From assembly GCA_964653485.1 (NCBI GenBank), contig CAZZFF010000004.1:1-64000 (forward strand): 64,000 nucleotides of DNA, in the 5' to 3' direction. Source of the stretch: CAVQND01 sp964653485. Its GTDB lineage: Bacteria; Verrucomicrobiota; Verrucomicrobiia; Limisphaerales; UBA8199. The stretch's first letter is position 1, and the number at the start of each line of letters is the position of its first letter. The notes under the pieces were generated by a model. It saw nothing but the letters and a program-made list of their open reading frames with translations, was not told where the DNA came from and ran no database searches. Shown one piece after another: positions 40,172 to 48,353 of the stretch. The position numbers and the translations under genes were made by a program.

Positions 40172-42070
40172 TCATTCCTGCGGCAAAATCTCAGGCATGG
40201 TGAGCACGACGCCTTCCTTTCGCAGAATCTCAAGCCGGCGCAGGACGGAGGTGACTGCCGCGGCGCTCCGAGGGTCAAGTGTTTGCATGCAGGAGGCCGC
40301 GAGTTTGAGGAGGGGGTCCTCGCCGGCGGCGACTCCGACCTGCGCGCTCACATCTTTGTCGCCGGAAAGCTGCTCCATCAACTGTTCGAGGAAGTTCTTA
40401 GGCTCGGGAACCACACGCACGTCGTAGTCCTTGACTTTGGCCTGGTCGGCCACAAAGGCGATCGCATCGCTCATGGTCCCCAGGCGGTCGACCAGTCCCA
40501 GGTCCAGCGCCTGTTTGCCGGTATAGACCCGGCCGCCGGCCAGTTCATCGATGGGCTTCTTGAGACGCTTGCCGCGGATGTCGGTTACGTGGGTCTTGAA
40601 GACGCCATAGACTTCATCCATGAAGGCGCGCATCCGGGCGCGCTCGCTCTCGGTGAAGACGTCATGCGCGGAGAGGATGCCGGCGTTCTGTCCGCGTTTG
40701 TAGTCTTTGAAGGTGATGCCTATCTTATTCCACATGTCGATCGTCCCGAGTTTCCCTCCGACGACGCCGATGGAACCGGTCAGCGTCGTCGCATCGGCGA
40801 AAATAGTGTCGGCGGCGCAGGCGACGTAATAACCCCCGCTGCCGGCCACGTCGCCCATGGAGACCACGAAGGGCTTTTTGGCCTTCACGCGCTTGGTGGC
40901 GTCGAGGATGATCTCGCTGGCCGTGACGGAGCCTCCGGGTGAATCGACGCGCAAGACGACGGCCTTGACCGAATCATCCTCCGCCGCTTTCTGCAGGGCC
41001 TCCAGCACGTCGGTGCTAAACGCCATCTCCATGCTCCCGAACGGGTTGGCCCGGCCTCTTCCGGTGACGATGGGGCCGTTGACATGGACAATGCCGATGG
41101 CGGGCCTGGCTCCCGTTTTTTTCTGGGGTCCGTGCATGAGGTCTCCAAGAATCTTGAAAAGGGCGAACGGAGAGGAGAGGTCCAACTCGGGTTGGGTCTT
41201 GCGTCCGTAATGGGTGTCAAAGTCAAGGTCTTTGCCGTACCGCTCCTTGAGCATCGATTCAAAGTCCTGCGATTGCTCGACGGCATCGATCAACCCGGCG
41301 GTCTTGGCTTGGTCGGCGCTAAACAGGGCGCTGTCGAGCCAGCCTTGGACCTTGGCGGGGTCGGCCTTCCGGCCCTGGGCGATCAGGTCTTTGAAGCTGG
41401 CGTACCAACTGTCCATGAGCCAATTCATCATCTCGTCGGCTTCGGGGCTGGGCTGCTCGCGTGTGAAGAGCTCGGCCGCGCTCTTGTAGGCCCCTTCGGT
41501 CAGGAAGTCGGGTTTGACCCCGATCTTGTCCAGCAGCCCGCGCACGTGCAACGAGCTGGCGTGCAGGCCGGGGATGAGCACCACGCCGGTCGGCACGACA
41601 CTGACGCGCGAGGCCCCGCAGGCGAGGGCATACTGCGCCATCAACAGCGATTCCGCATGGACGTATACCTCCTTGCCACGGCTGCGGACCAGGTGCATCG
41701 CCTCGCGCAATTCCTCGATTTGGGCCGACCCCAAAGACTCGGATTCGGGCAGGATGAGCACCGCTTTGACGTTTGGGTCGTCCGCGGCCTTGGCCAGGCG
41801 CGCCACGAGCTCGCCCAGAGAGACTTCGGGCGGACCGAACATCGGGAAGGCGTCCCCGGACGGCACCTCGGCGAGCGGGCCGGCGAGCCGAAAGACCGCA
41901 ACGACAGTCCTGGATTTGTCGTTGGACGGCGGGTCGTCCCGCCTGGCTTGCGCGGGGGTTGCGCTCAGCGTTAGCGCCAGGACCGCGGCCACCAGCACTG
42001 CCGATGCCGGGACACGGCTCTTCAGGAAGCTGGCGCGGGAAGGCATGAATGGGTGATTGGTCGTGCTCAT
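40172..42070 (-). CDS. sppA: signal peptide peptidase SppA, 67K type (S49)
   Basis: 632 residues with an N-terminal anchor (SAVLVAAVLALTLSATPAQA). It is the tandem S49 form: the N-half holds the catalytic Lys196 (EGAYKSAAE), the C-half the Ser411 nucleophile (GDVAGSGGYYVACAA). GIVHVNGPIVTGRG and KAVVLRVDSPGGSVTASE mark the second half. In Escherichia coli the pair is Lys209/Ser409, so spacing matches. It digests cleaved signal peptides in the membrane. It is convergent with the tricorn gene across the REP/RAYT region. Confidence 0.9.
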   Translation of the reverse strand: MSTTNHPFMPSRASFLKSRVPASAVLVAAVLALTLSATPAQARRDDPPSNDKSRTVVAVFRLAGPLAEVPSGDAFPMFGPPEVSLGELVARLAKAADDPNVKAVLILPESESLGSAQIEELREAMHLVRSRGKEVYVHAESLLMAQYALACGASRVSVVPTGVVLIPGLHASSLHVRGLLDKIGVKPDFLTEGAYKSAAELFTREQPSPEADEMMNWLMDSWYASFKDLIAQGRKADPAKVQGWLDSALFSADQAKTAGLIDAVEQSQDFESMLKERYGKDLDFDTHYGRKTQPELDLSSPFALFKILGDLMHGPQKKTGARPAIGIVHVNGPIVTGRGRANPFGSMEMAFSTDVLEALQKAAEDDSVKAVVLRVDSPGGSVTASEIILDATKRVKAKKPFVVSMGDVAGSGGYYVACAADTIFADATTLTGSIGVVGGKLGTIDMWNKIGITFKDYKRGQNAGILSAHDVFTESERARMRAFMDEVYGVFKTHVTDIRGKRLKKPIDELAGGRVYTGKQALDLGLVDRLGTMSDAIAFVADQAKVKDYDVRVVPEPKNFLEQLMEQLSGDKDVSAQVGVAAGEDPLLKLAASCMQTLDPRSAAAVTSVLRRLEILRKEGVVLTMPEILPQE

Positions 42071-42213
42071 GGTTGATAATTGTCGTCTTCATAACGCACA
42101 CCCGCGGGCGGGAGTCAAGCTCAAGCGAGATTTGGAGCATACGGTGAACATCTCCGATTCTCCGGGGCAACCATTGGCTTGCTGGGACACTATTCAGGTG
42201 TTACTTTCGCGGC

Positions 42214-42462
42214 GTGGGCATAGTCACGGCAAAGCAACTGCACCAGGAGACCAAGGCGGTCCTGAACCAGCTTGAGCAGGGCGAGTCTTTGGTCATCACC
42301 CGCAATGGCCGGACTATCGGGCGGATTGAGCCCTTGCCCGCCGCTGAGCCAGCCGGCTGGCCCGACATCATGGCTGAAGTCTGGCGCGCGCAAAGGGGTG
42401 TCAAGTCGAACGAACATGTTCCCAACCCGGTGTTGCTGGAGCGGCAACGCCGGCGGCGATGA
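42214..42462 (+). CDS. Phd/YefM-type antitoxin
   Basis: 82 residues from a GTG at 42214. TAKQLHQETKAVLNQLEQGE followed by VITRNGRTIGRIEPL is the Phd/YefM fold for DNA binding and autorepression. The tail binds the toxin. Overlaps the PIN toxin gene by ATGA, the usual antitoxin-toxin coupling. Confidence 0.85.
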   Translation: MGIVTAKQLHQETKAVLNQLEQGESLVITRNGRTIGRIEPLPAAEPAGWPDIMAEVWRAQRGVKSNEHVPNPVLLERQRRRR

Positions 42463-42887
42463 AGATTTATGCCGATACTTCAGCTTTGATCGCATGGTTC
42501 CACCCAGCGGATGAGTTTGCGCAGGACGTAACGAATTGGTGTCGGGAACGGTCACCCGAGTTCAGTTGGAACCCTGTGCTGCGAATCGAACTGCGCCACA
42601 ATCTTCGCCGGCTTTCCGGGAACTATGCCACGATGGCGTGGCATGCCTACCGAGCGAGTGAAACATCCCGAAAGCTGAGGCTGGAAATTCATCGATTGTC
42701 TGATCTCTTGGAGTGGGGCGATGAATTGAGTGGCCGATACGCCCAAGGCTCTCGTGCCGGCACTTGGGATTTTGTCCACGTTGCCGCCGCACACCACACC
42801 GCAGCGGAAGTGTTCCTCACTTGCGACGTCGCGCAGGCGGAGCTGGCCCGCGCCGCCGGACTAACGCAGGTTCATCTTATTGGGTAG
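42459..42887 (+). CDS. PIN-domain toxin (VapC-like)
   Basis: 142 residues. The four acidic residues of a PIN RNase are present: Asp6 (YADTSALIAW), Glu44 (RIELRHN), Asp104 (WDFVHVAAA) and Asp123 (CDVAQ). Such toxins cut tRNA or other RNA with Mg2+ and are held by the antitoxin. Paired with a Phd-type antitoxin rather than classical VapB. Likely functional, as no lesion is seen. Confidence 0.85.
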   Translation: MKIYADTSALIAWFHPADEFAQDVTNWCRERSPEFSWNPVLRIELRHNLRRLSGNYATMAWHAYRASETSRKLRLEIHRLSDLLEWGDELSGRYAQGSRAGTWDFVHVAAAHHTAAEVFLTCDVAQAELARAAGLTQVHLIG

Positions 42888-42943
42888 AGAGGGAGAGCCT
42901 CGACCGGCTCGACAATGGTGGCCGGGTCCTATAACTTGGGTCT

Positions 42944-43252
42944 GTGGCGCAGACGGCCGCACCAGAGTTGCTGCCTGGAACCGTCCAGGAGGCAGAGGAA
43001 AAGCCACGCTCGGACCTGGAGCCTGGCTATACGGTGATTTGCTGGAACGACCCGGTCAACTACATGGAGTACGTCACGCACGTGTTCCAGATCGTCTTTG
43101 GCTGGGCGCGCCGGAAGGCGGAGTTTCACATGCTCCAGGTGCATGAGCAGGGGAAGAGCGTGCTGGTGCGCGAGAGCATGGAGAAGGCCGAGCATTACGT
43201 CCATCAGCTTCAGAAATACAGTCTCCACGCCACGATGGAGCGGGACAAGTGA
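42944..43252 (+). CDS. clpS: ATP-dependent Clp protease adaptor ClpS
   Basis: 102 residues from a GTG at 42944. The N-degron pocket region is clear: VICWNDPVNYMEYVTHVF with Asn35 and Asp36, and LQVHEQGKSVL with His66 equivalent to the pocket His. ClpS hands N-end-rule substrates to ClpAP. The first 25 residues are a flexible tail. Its stop overlaps the next start as GTGA. Confidence 0.93.
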   Translation: MAQTAAPELLPGTVQEAEEKPRSDLEPGYTVICWNDPVNYMEYVTHVFQIVFGWARRKAEFHMLQVHEQGKSVLVRESMEKAEHYVHQLQKYSLHATMERDK

Positions 43253-43713
43253 ACTTGATTCGGTCAACCGGGCAGCAGCTCCAGTTTCGGCTGGGCAGGC
43301 GGGAGAAGCAGGTGCTGTTGGATTTGCTCGGGCTCTATCCCTGCTTGCCCGCGGCGCGCCAACCGCTGAGCAAGGCCGGAGGGTTGCCCGACGCGGCGGG
43401 GAGCCAGGCATTGCTGGATGAGGCGCTGGCGGAGCAGCGGCGGGAGAACCGGGGGCAGTTGCAGGCCCTGCTGGCCGACCCGCGGCGATTCCAGGAGCAG
43501 GAGACAGGCTGGCGTCTCTCGCTCTCGCCGGCCGACCTCGAGTGGCTGCTCCAGATTCTCAACGACATTCGAGTCGGGAGCTGGGTCCTGCTCGGCTCCC
43601 CGGAGGGCCGGTTGGCCCGACTCGACGAGAAGACCGCCGCGCACTATTGGGCGATGGAAATGTCCGGCCAATTTCAAGTGCAGTTTCTTGAAGCGCTGCA
43701 GGACCCGAATTGA
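43249..43713 (+). CDS. DUF2017-like protein
   Basis: 154 residues from a GTG overlapping the clpS stop. Mostly helical, with SPADLEWLLQILNDIRVGSW in the middle. DUF2017 proteins are known as clpS neighbours in Actinobacteria, and the position here matches. No enzyme motif. It presumably works with ClpS; 70 bases separate it from aat. Confidence 0.65.
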   Translation: MNLIRSTGQQLQFRLGRREKQVLLDLLGLYPCLPAARQPLSKAGGLPDAAGSQALLDEALAEQRRENRGQLQALLADPRRFQEQETGWRLSLSPADLEWLLQILNDIRVGSWVLLGSPEGRLARLDEKTAAHYWAMEMSGQFQVQFLEALQDPN

Positions 43714-43783
43714 GCCAAAGACAAGCGGGTTGGGCTCATCCTGGAAGCGAATTGGGAATAGTTGTCACGACTCCATAGGCATC

Positions 43784-44455
43784 ATGCGCCCGGCAATAAT
43801 CGGCACGCGGCTCAGGTTTCCCGACCCACGGTTGGCGGACGCGGAGGGTCTGGTGGCGGTCGGGGGCGACATGTCGGCGGCGCGCTTGAGGCTGGCATAC
43901 AGTTCGGGGCTCTTTCCGTGGACCGCCGATCCAATCACGTGGTGGTCGCCCGATCCGCGCGGGGTGATCGAGTTGGACGGTTTGCACGTCTCTCGGAGCC
44001 TGGCCAAGGTGATTCGGCGGGGCGAATTCGAGGTTACGATTGACCGCGCGTTCAGGGAGGTGATGACGGGGTGCGCGGCGCCGGGGCTCGGGCGGGAGAG
44101 CACCTGGATCACCGGGGAGTTCCTTGAGGCCTACTGCGAACTGCATCGGCAGGGCTGCGCCCACAGCCTGGAATGCTGGGCAGGGACGCGATTGGCGGGC
44201 GGCATTTACGGGGTGTCGTTGGGCGGGTTTTTCGCCGGCGAATCGATGTTCCATCGCGTTGCCAACGCCTCGAAGGTCGCCCTGTTCCACCTGGTCGAGC
44301 ACTTGCGCCGGCGCGGCTTTGCGCTGTTTGACATCCAGATGCTAACTCCGATAACAAGACAACTGGGCGGCACGGTTATCCCGCGGCGGGAATACCTGGG
44401 CCGGTTGCGCCAAGCCGTGGCCTTGGACCGCACATTCGGCCCGGCGCCACGGTGA
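43784..44455 (+). CDS. aat: leucyl/phenylalanyl-tRNA--protein transferase
   Basis: 223 residues from the ATG at 43784; the frame is open upstream inside DUF2017. FPDPRLADAEGLVAVGGDMS and SSGLFPWTADPITWWSPDPRG are the Aat signature; GGIYGVSLGGFFAGESMF is the acyl-transfer core. It adds Leu or Phe from tRNA to proteins with N-terminal Lys/Arg, making the N-degron that ClpS recognises. The cluster clpS-DUF2017-aat thus holds both writer and reader of the same degron. Confidence 0.95.
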   Translation: MRPAIIGTRLRFPDPRLADAEGLVAVGGDMSAARLRLAYSSGLFPWTADPITWWSPDPRGVIELDGLHVSRSLAKVIRRGEFEVTIDRAFREVMTGCAAPGLGRESTWITGEFLEAYCELHRQGCAHSLECWAGTRLAGGIYGVSLGGFFAGESMFHRVANASKVALFHLVEHLRRRGFALFDIQMLTPITRQLGGTVIPRREYLGRLRQAVALDRTFGPAPR

Positions 44456-44611
44456 CGCAGGGGGGTCCATGCCGCAACTGTCGGAACAAGGTTCAACGGG
44501 AGAAAACGGAGAGAACGGAAAGAGACCTTCGACAAGACACCGGGAGCGTTTGAACACACATCCGGGACGGTTTCCTCTCAGTTTCCTCTGTTATCCTCCG
44601 TGAGCTTGCGA

Positions 44612-44728
44612 CTAATCGTTTTGAATCCAGCCTTTGCCTGGAACATACTCCCGGCTGCCGGAAGAGGTGCTGCACCCCGCGGCCAGGAGCGTTCCGAGCA
44701 ACAATAGCAACAGACAAATCTTTGACAT
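44612..44728 (-). CDS. 38-residue lipoprotein
   Basis: A short minus-strand gene, ATG at 44728, stop at 44612-44614: MSKICLLLLLLGTLLAAGCS then TSSGSREYVPGKGWIQND. It has a textbook lipobox (LAAGC, Cys19) and a 19-residue mature tail ending in the REYVPGKGW motif. No Shine-Dalgarno was seen. It is divergent from yqgE. Function unknown; entericidin-like size, but sequence unrelated. Confidence 0.6.
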   Translation of the reverse strand: MSKICLLLLLLGTLLAAGCSTSSGSREYVPGKGWIQND

Positions 44729-44797
44729 ACGGTGAATTTAGTCCAGATTGTGCGTGAAGGGCAAGTCGAACGATACGAGCCGAACCAATCCGGCGAT

Positions 44798-45358
44798 ATG
44801 GCTGGGAGCGAAGAGTTTTTGAAGGGCCAGTTGCTTCTCGACAGCGGGCAACTGGCAGGATCGTTTTTCCAGCGGACGGTGGTGCTCATCTGTCAGCACG
44901 ACGCTGAGGGGGCGTTTGGTCTTGTGCTCAACCGCGCTACCGGAAACCAGGTGGGCGAGATGATTGTCGCGGATTTGCCCGATTCGCTGAAGGCGTGCCC
45001 TTTGTTCCTTGGCGGGCCGGTCCAACCCTCAGCGCTGAGTTATTTGCACAGCGACGACTTCAACCCGGACGGCAACGTGATGCCGAACTTGAGCCTGGGC
45101 CATTCCCTCGATACCCTCATCGAGATTGGCGAGTCGTTTTCGCCGACGAGGAAGATCCGGCTCTTCGCGGGCTACGCCGGTTGGAGTCCAGGCCAACTCG
45201 AGGAGGAGATGAAGCGCGAGGCCTGGCTGACCCACCCGGCATCGCTGGACCTGGTGTTCGATAGCGACCCTGACAAGCTCTGGAAACGAATCCTTGCACA
45301 GAAGGGCTGGCGGTGCAAATTGCTGGCCCAGATGCCGGAGGATCCCTCGCTGAATTAG
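44798..45358 (+). CDS. YqgE/AlgH family protein
   Basis: 186 residues from the ATG at 44798, chosen because the family begins just here (LKGQLLLDSGQLAGSFFQRT). A GTG at 44732 would nearly abut the divergent lipoprotein gene. ICQHDAEGAFGLVLNRATGN, FLGGPVQPSALSYLHS and LFAGYAGWSPGQLEEEM are the conserved blocks. The role of this family is not settled. It is followed by ruvC and ruvA. Confidence 0.85.
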   Translation: MAGSEEFLKGQLLLDSGQLAGSFFQRTVVLICQHDAEGAFGLVLNRATGNQVGEMIVADLPDSLKACPLFLGGPVQPSALSYLHSDDFNPDGNVMPNLSLGHSLDTLIEIGESFSPTRKIRLFAGYAGWSPGQLEEEMKREAWLTHPASLDLVFDSDPDKLWKRILAQKGWRCKLLAQMPEDPSLN

Positions 45359-45416
45359 GGGTCTTTGGCGCGTTTTGTTCTTTTGTGTTGGGGGGCGCCT
45401 TGGCACTCTTCGGCTG

Positions 45417-46025
45417 ATGGGTGTAACGGCACAGCAGTTCAAGCAGATGGAAGAGCGTCTAAGCGGGAGCCGGCGCGCGGCGCGTCCGGTCTCCGGGAAC
45501 GGCGGCCCCCGGAGCGGGGCGCCGCACCAGGTGCTTCTTGGCCTGGACCCTTCCTTGCGGGGGACCGGTTATGGCGTGATCCGCCTGGCCAAGCCTTTCC
45601 CGGAGACGCTGGCCCAAGGAACGATTTCCTGTCCTCACACCTGGGAGCATTCCCGGTGCCTGGTCAAGATAGCGCAGTCGCTGCGGGACGTCCTGCCGCG
45701 GTTTCATCCGACCGTTTGCGTGGTCGAGAGTCTCTTTTACGCCCAGAACCTGCAGACCGCGCTGATCATGGGAGAGGCGCGCGGCGCGGCCATGGCGGTC
45801 GTGGCGGAGGCCGGTCTGGAGATTTACGAGATGGCGCCGCGCAGAGTCAAGCAGGCCATCGTCGGTTATGGCGCCGCTCAGAAATCGGCGGTGGCCAAGA
45901 TGGTCCAGCGCCTTCTGCGTCTGCCCGAACCGCCCGCGCCGGATGCCGCCGACGCCTTGGCGCTGGCTTTGACTTTCGCCCAGGAGAACGGCCGCTATTC
46001 GCTCAACCCGCCCAAGAGAGTGTAG
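45417..46025 (+). CDS. ruvC: crossover junction endodeoxyribonuclease RuvC
   Basis: 202 residues from the ATG at 45417. Acidic active-site residues appear in LLGLDPSLRGTGYGV, VVESLFYAQNLQTAL and PDAADALALAL. An N-terminal extension of ~35 residues precedes the usual start, so a start further in is possible. RuvC cuts Holliday junctions with RuvAB. ruvA follows; ruvB is not in the window. Confidence 0.93.
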   Translation: MGVTAQQFKQMEERLSGSRRAARPVSGNGGPRSGAPHQVLLGLDPSLRGTGYGVIRLAKPFPETLAQGTISCPHTWEHSRCLVKIAQSLRDVLPRFHPTVCVVESLFYAQNLQTALIMGEARGAAMAVVAEAGLEIYEMAPRRVKQAIVGYGAAQKSAVAKMVQRLLRLPEPPAPDAADALALALTFAQENGRYSLNPPKRV

Positions 46026-46067
46026 TGAGCAGTTCGCTGGTCCGAGGGCGGGGTTTGATTTTGAATT

Positions 46068-46670
46068 ATGATCAGTTTTCTTCACGGGACGTTGGTTGAC
46101 GCGCTTCCGACCCAAGCCACTATTGATGTGAACGGGGTCGGTTACGAGGCGCTGATCCCCCTGTCTTCGTACGACAAACTGCCGCCGCCCGGCCAGAGGG
46201 TCAAACTGCTCACTCACCTGGTCGTCCGGGAGGACTCGCATACGCTCTACGGCTTCATGAGCGGCGCGGAGCGAGACCTGTTTCGGCTTCTGATCAATAC
46301 GGTGAGCGGCATCGGCCCCAGGATCGCCCTCAACGTCCTGAGCGGCATCAGTGTGGTCGCTTTTCGCGGCGCGGTGGCGGCGAGCGATGTGAAGGTCTTG
46401 TCGCAGATCTCAGGGGTGGGCCGGAAGACCGCCGAGCGGATGGTCGTCGAATTGAAAGACAAGATAGGGGCTGCCGGGGCCTGGGAGGCCGCCAGCGCCC
46501 AACGCGCCCTCTCGGAGCCGGACCAACGGGTGAATGACGCGGTGCTGGCCCTGATGGCGCTGGGCTTCAAGCAACTCGAGGCCCACGATTCCGTGCGCCG
46601 CACCCAGGCCTCCCTTGGCGCGAAGGCCACGGTGGAAGAGTTGGTCCGGGCGTGCCTCAAGAAGAGCTGA
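46068..46670 (+). CDS. ruvA: Holliday junction DNA helicase subunit RuvA
   Basis: 200 residues starting MISFLHGTLVDALPTQATID. Two helix-hairpin-helix motifs are at VSGIGPRIALNVLSG and ISGVGRKTAERMVVELKDK. Domain III (VNDAVLALMALGFKQLEAHD) binds RuvB. Length normal. Starts 42 bases after ruvC. Confidence 0.95.
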   Translation: MISFLHGTLVDALPTQATIDVNGVGYEALIPLSSYDKLPPPGQRVKLLTHLVVREDSHTLYGFMSGAERDLFRLLINTVSGIGPRIALNVLSGISVVAFRGAVAASDVKVLSQISGVGRKTAERMVVELKDKIGAAGAWEAASAQRALSEPDQRVNDAVLALMALGFKQLEAHDSVRRTQASLGAKATVEELVRACLKKS

Positions 46671-46673
46671 ACG

Positions 46674-47390
46674 GTGAGTCCCTCGTCTGAAAACTGCAAT
46701 CCCCCGCCCCGCGTGAGACGGAACGGCGGTCTGGTGATACCTCATGGCCCCCGGTGGTATCAGAGGGTGGCGGCGGGGGCCATCTTTGCCTTGGTGCGCG
46801 GGGTGTCACGGACCTTGCGCTATCATTACCACGACCAATCCGGCCTCCTGGATGCGGCGGCCGGCCCGGCCATCTATTGCGTTTGGCATAATCGGCTGCC
46901 CCTTTGCATCGAGATTTATCGCGATTACGTGCTGCCCCGCACGCGGACCGCCGGCCTGGCCGCCATGGTGAGCGCCAGCAAAGACGGCGCGTTCCTGACC
47001 AGCATTTTGGAGTGTTTCCAGGTGCAACCGGTGCGCGGTTCGTCCAGCCGGCGCGGTCCGCAGGCCTTGCTGGAGCTGACCACCTGGGCGGAGCGCGGGT
47101 ATGACCTGGCGATTACTCCGGACGGGCCGCGCGGCCCCCGCTACATCGTCCAGGAGGGGGTCATGTCCCTGGCCCAGCTCACGGGGTTGCCGATCATCGC
47201 GGCCTCCTATAACCTGAATTGGAAGGTCCGCTTGAACAGTTGGGACCGGTTTCAAATCCCGCTGCCCTTTGCCCGGTGCGAAGTCTTCCTCGGAAGACCG
47301 GTCCGCGTCCCGCGCGAGGCCTCCGACGCTGAGCGCGAAGACCTGCGTCTGCAACTGGAGCGAAGCCTGAACGCCATCACCAAGGATTGA
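46674..47390 (+). CDS. DUF374 lysophospholipid acyltransferase-like protein
   Basis: 238 residues from a GTG three bases after ruvA. It has the acyltransferase-type WHNRLPLC motif, then SASKDGAFLTSILECF, and ITPDGPRGPRYIVQEGVM, the DUF374 hallmark. These proteins resemble LpxL-like acyltransferases and are probably inner-membrane associated through the N-terminal helix. Confidence 0.85.
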   Translation: MSPSSENCNPPPRVRRNGGLVIPHGPRWYQRVAAGAIFALVRGVSRTLRYHYHDQSGLLDAAAGPAIYCVWHNRLPLCIEIYRDYVLPRTRTAGLAAMVSASKDGAFLTSILECFQVQPVRGSSSRRGPQALLELTTWAERGYDLAITPDGPRGPRYIVQEGVMSLAQLTGLPIIAASYNLNWKVRLNSWDRFQIPLPFARCEVFLGRPVRVPREASDAEREDLRLQLERSLNAITKD

Positions 47391-47442
47391 CAATTCTCCC
47401 GGCCGGCCGCACTCTGGAGGTAACATCACATCGCTCATTTCT

Positions 47443-48060
47443 ATGAAAACAAGCTTCGCTCTGGCGCTCGCCGGGGCTGTCCTGCTGGCGGCCGGGAGCG
47501 CCTTCGGGCAGGGGTCGGCAGTCATCATCAAACAGCGCGCCAAGGAGTTGCGGGACCAGAACAATGCCGAGCAAGGCGTGACCGCGCCCGCTCCGTCCGT
47601 CCAGCCCTCGGCACTCGGAGCCGCCGCCTCCACTGAGACGGCCCCGCCGCGTCCCCTCACTCCCCATCAGCAGGATTTGCTCAGGCTCCGCGGCGACCTC
47701 ACCGCCATCAAACCGGATGCCCCCGCCACCCAGGCAATGAAGCAGCAACTGGCCAAGGACCTCATCGCCGCGGCCGAGGGCCCGAACAAACCCTCCCAGA
47801 CCGCCGCCAACAAACTGGCCGAGAGCCTCTCCTCGGCGCTTTCGGAAAAGCTCCTCGCCACCACGACCCGCCAGCGGTTGTTCCTGAAGATCAACGCCGT
47901 CCTAAACCCGCAAAAAATCGGCCAAGCTCAACTGGCCGACATTGCCGGCGACATCCAGGCACTTTTCGAGGCCAACAACCTCGAACAGAAACAGGCCGCG
48001 GCCGTTGCGGGGGATGCCAAGGCCATTGCGGTCGAAATCCAGAAGGCGGCCGCAAAATAG
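47443..48060 (+). CDS. secreted helical protein of unknown function
   Basis: 205 residues with a signal peptide at 1-22 (FALALAGAVLLAAGSAFG). The mature part begins with a coiled-coil-like stretch (IIKQRAKELRDQNNAEQG), then a Pro/Ala linker and an Ala-Gln-Lys-rich helical half. No domain recognised. Probably periplasmic. Confidence 0.6.
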   Translation: MKTSFALALAGAVLLAAGSAFGQGSAVIIKQRAKELRDQNNAEQGVTAPAPSVQPSALGAAASTETAPPRPLTPHQQDLLRLRGDLTAIKPDAPATQAMKQQLAKDLIAAAEGPNKPSQTAANKLAESLSSALSEKLLATTTRQRLFLKINAVLNPQKIGQAQLADIAGDIQALFEANNLEQKQAAAVAGDAKAIAVEIQKAAAK

Positions 48061-48119
48061 GCGCAATGGGATGCGGAGCTTCCCCGCGAGTCGGGGTTCC
48101 GCTCCGGTATATTCATTTC

Positions 48120-48248
48120 ATGACCCAAGCAGGTGCTCAGATTCTAAGCGAGATCGAGCGGCTTTCGCACGCCGAGCAGTCCGAGTTGCGCCAGCGTATC
48201 TGCGAGCGGGTGCTCATGTCGGACGACAGTACTTTCTGCGCCGGCTAG
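48120..48248 (+). pseudogene. possible antitoxin remnant
   Basis: 42 residues MTQAGAQILSEIERLSHAEQ ending MSDDSTFCAG. The first 30 resemble the N-terminus of addiction-module antitoxins of the 'putative addiction module component' type. It stops abruptly and has no toxin gene behind it. Low certainty. Confidence 0.3.
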
Positions 48249-48353
48249 GCACGCTAACGGCGAAGCAGATGCGCCTCGTTGAAGGGGGGTTCCTTCGCTG
48301 GCTGGCCATCCCGATTCAGCCGTCCGCGTGAGGAAATACCGTTCTGAGGGGAA

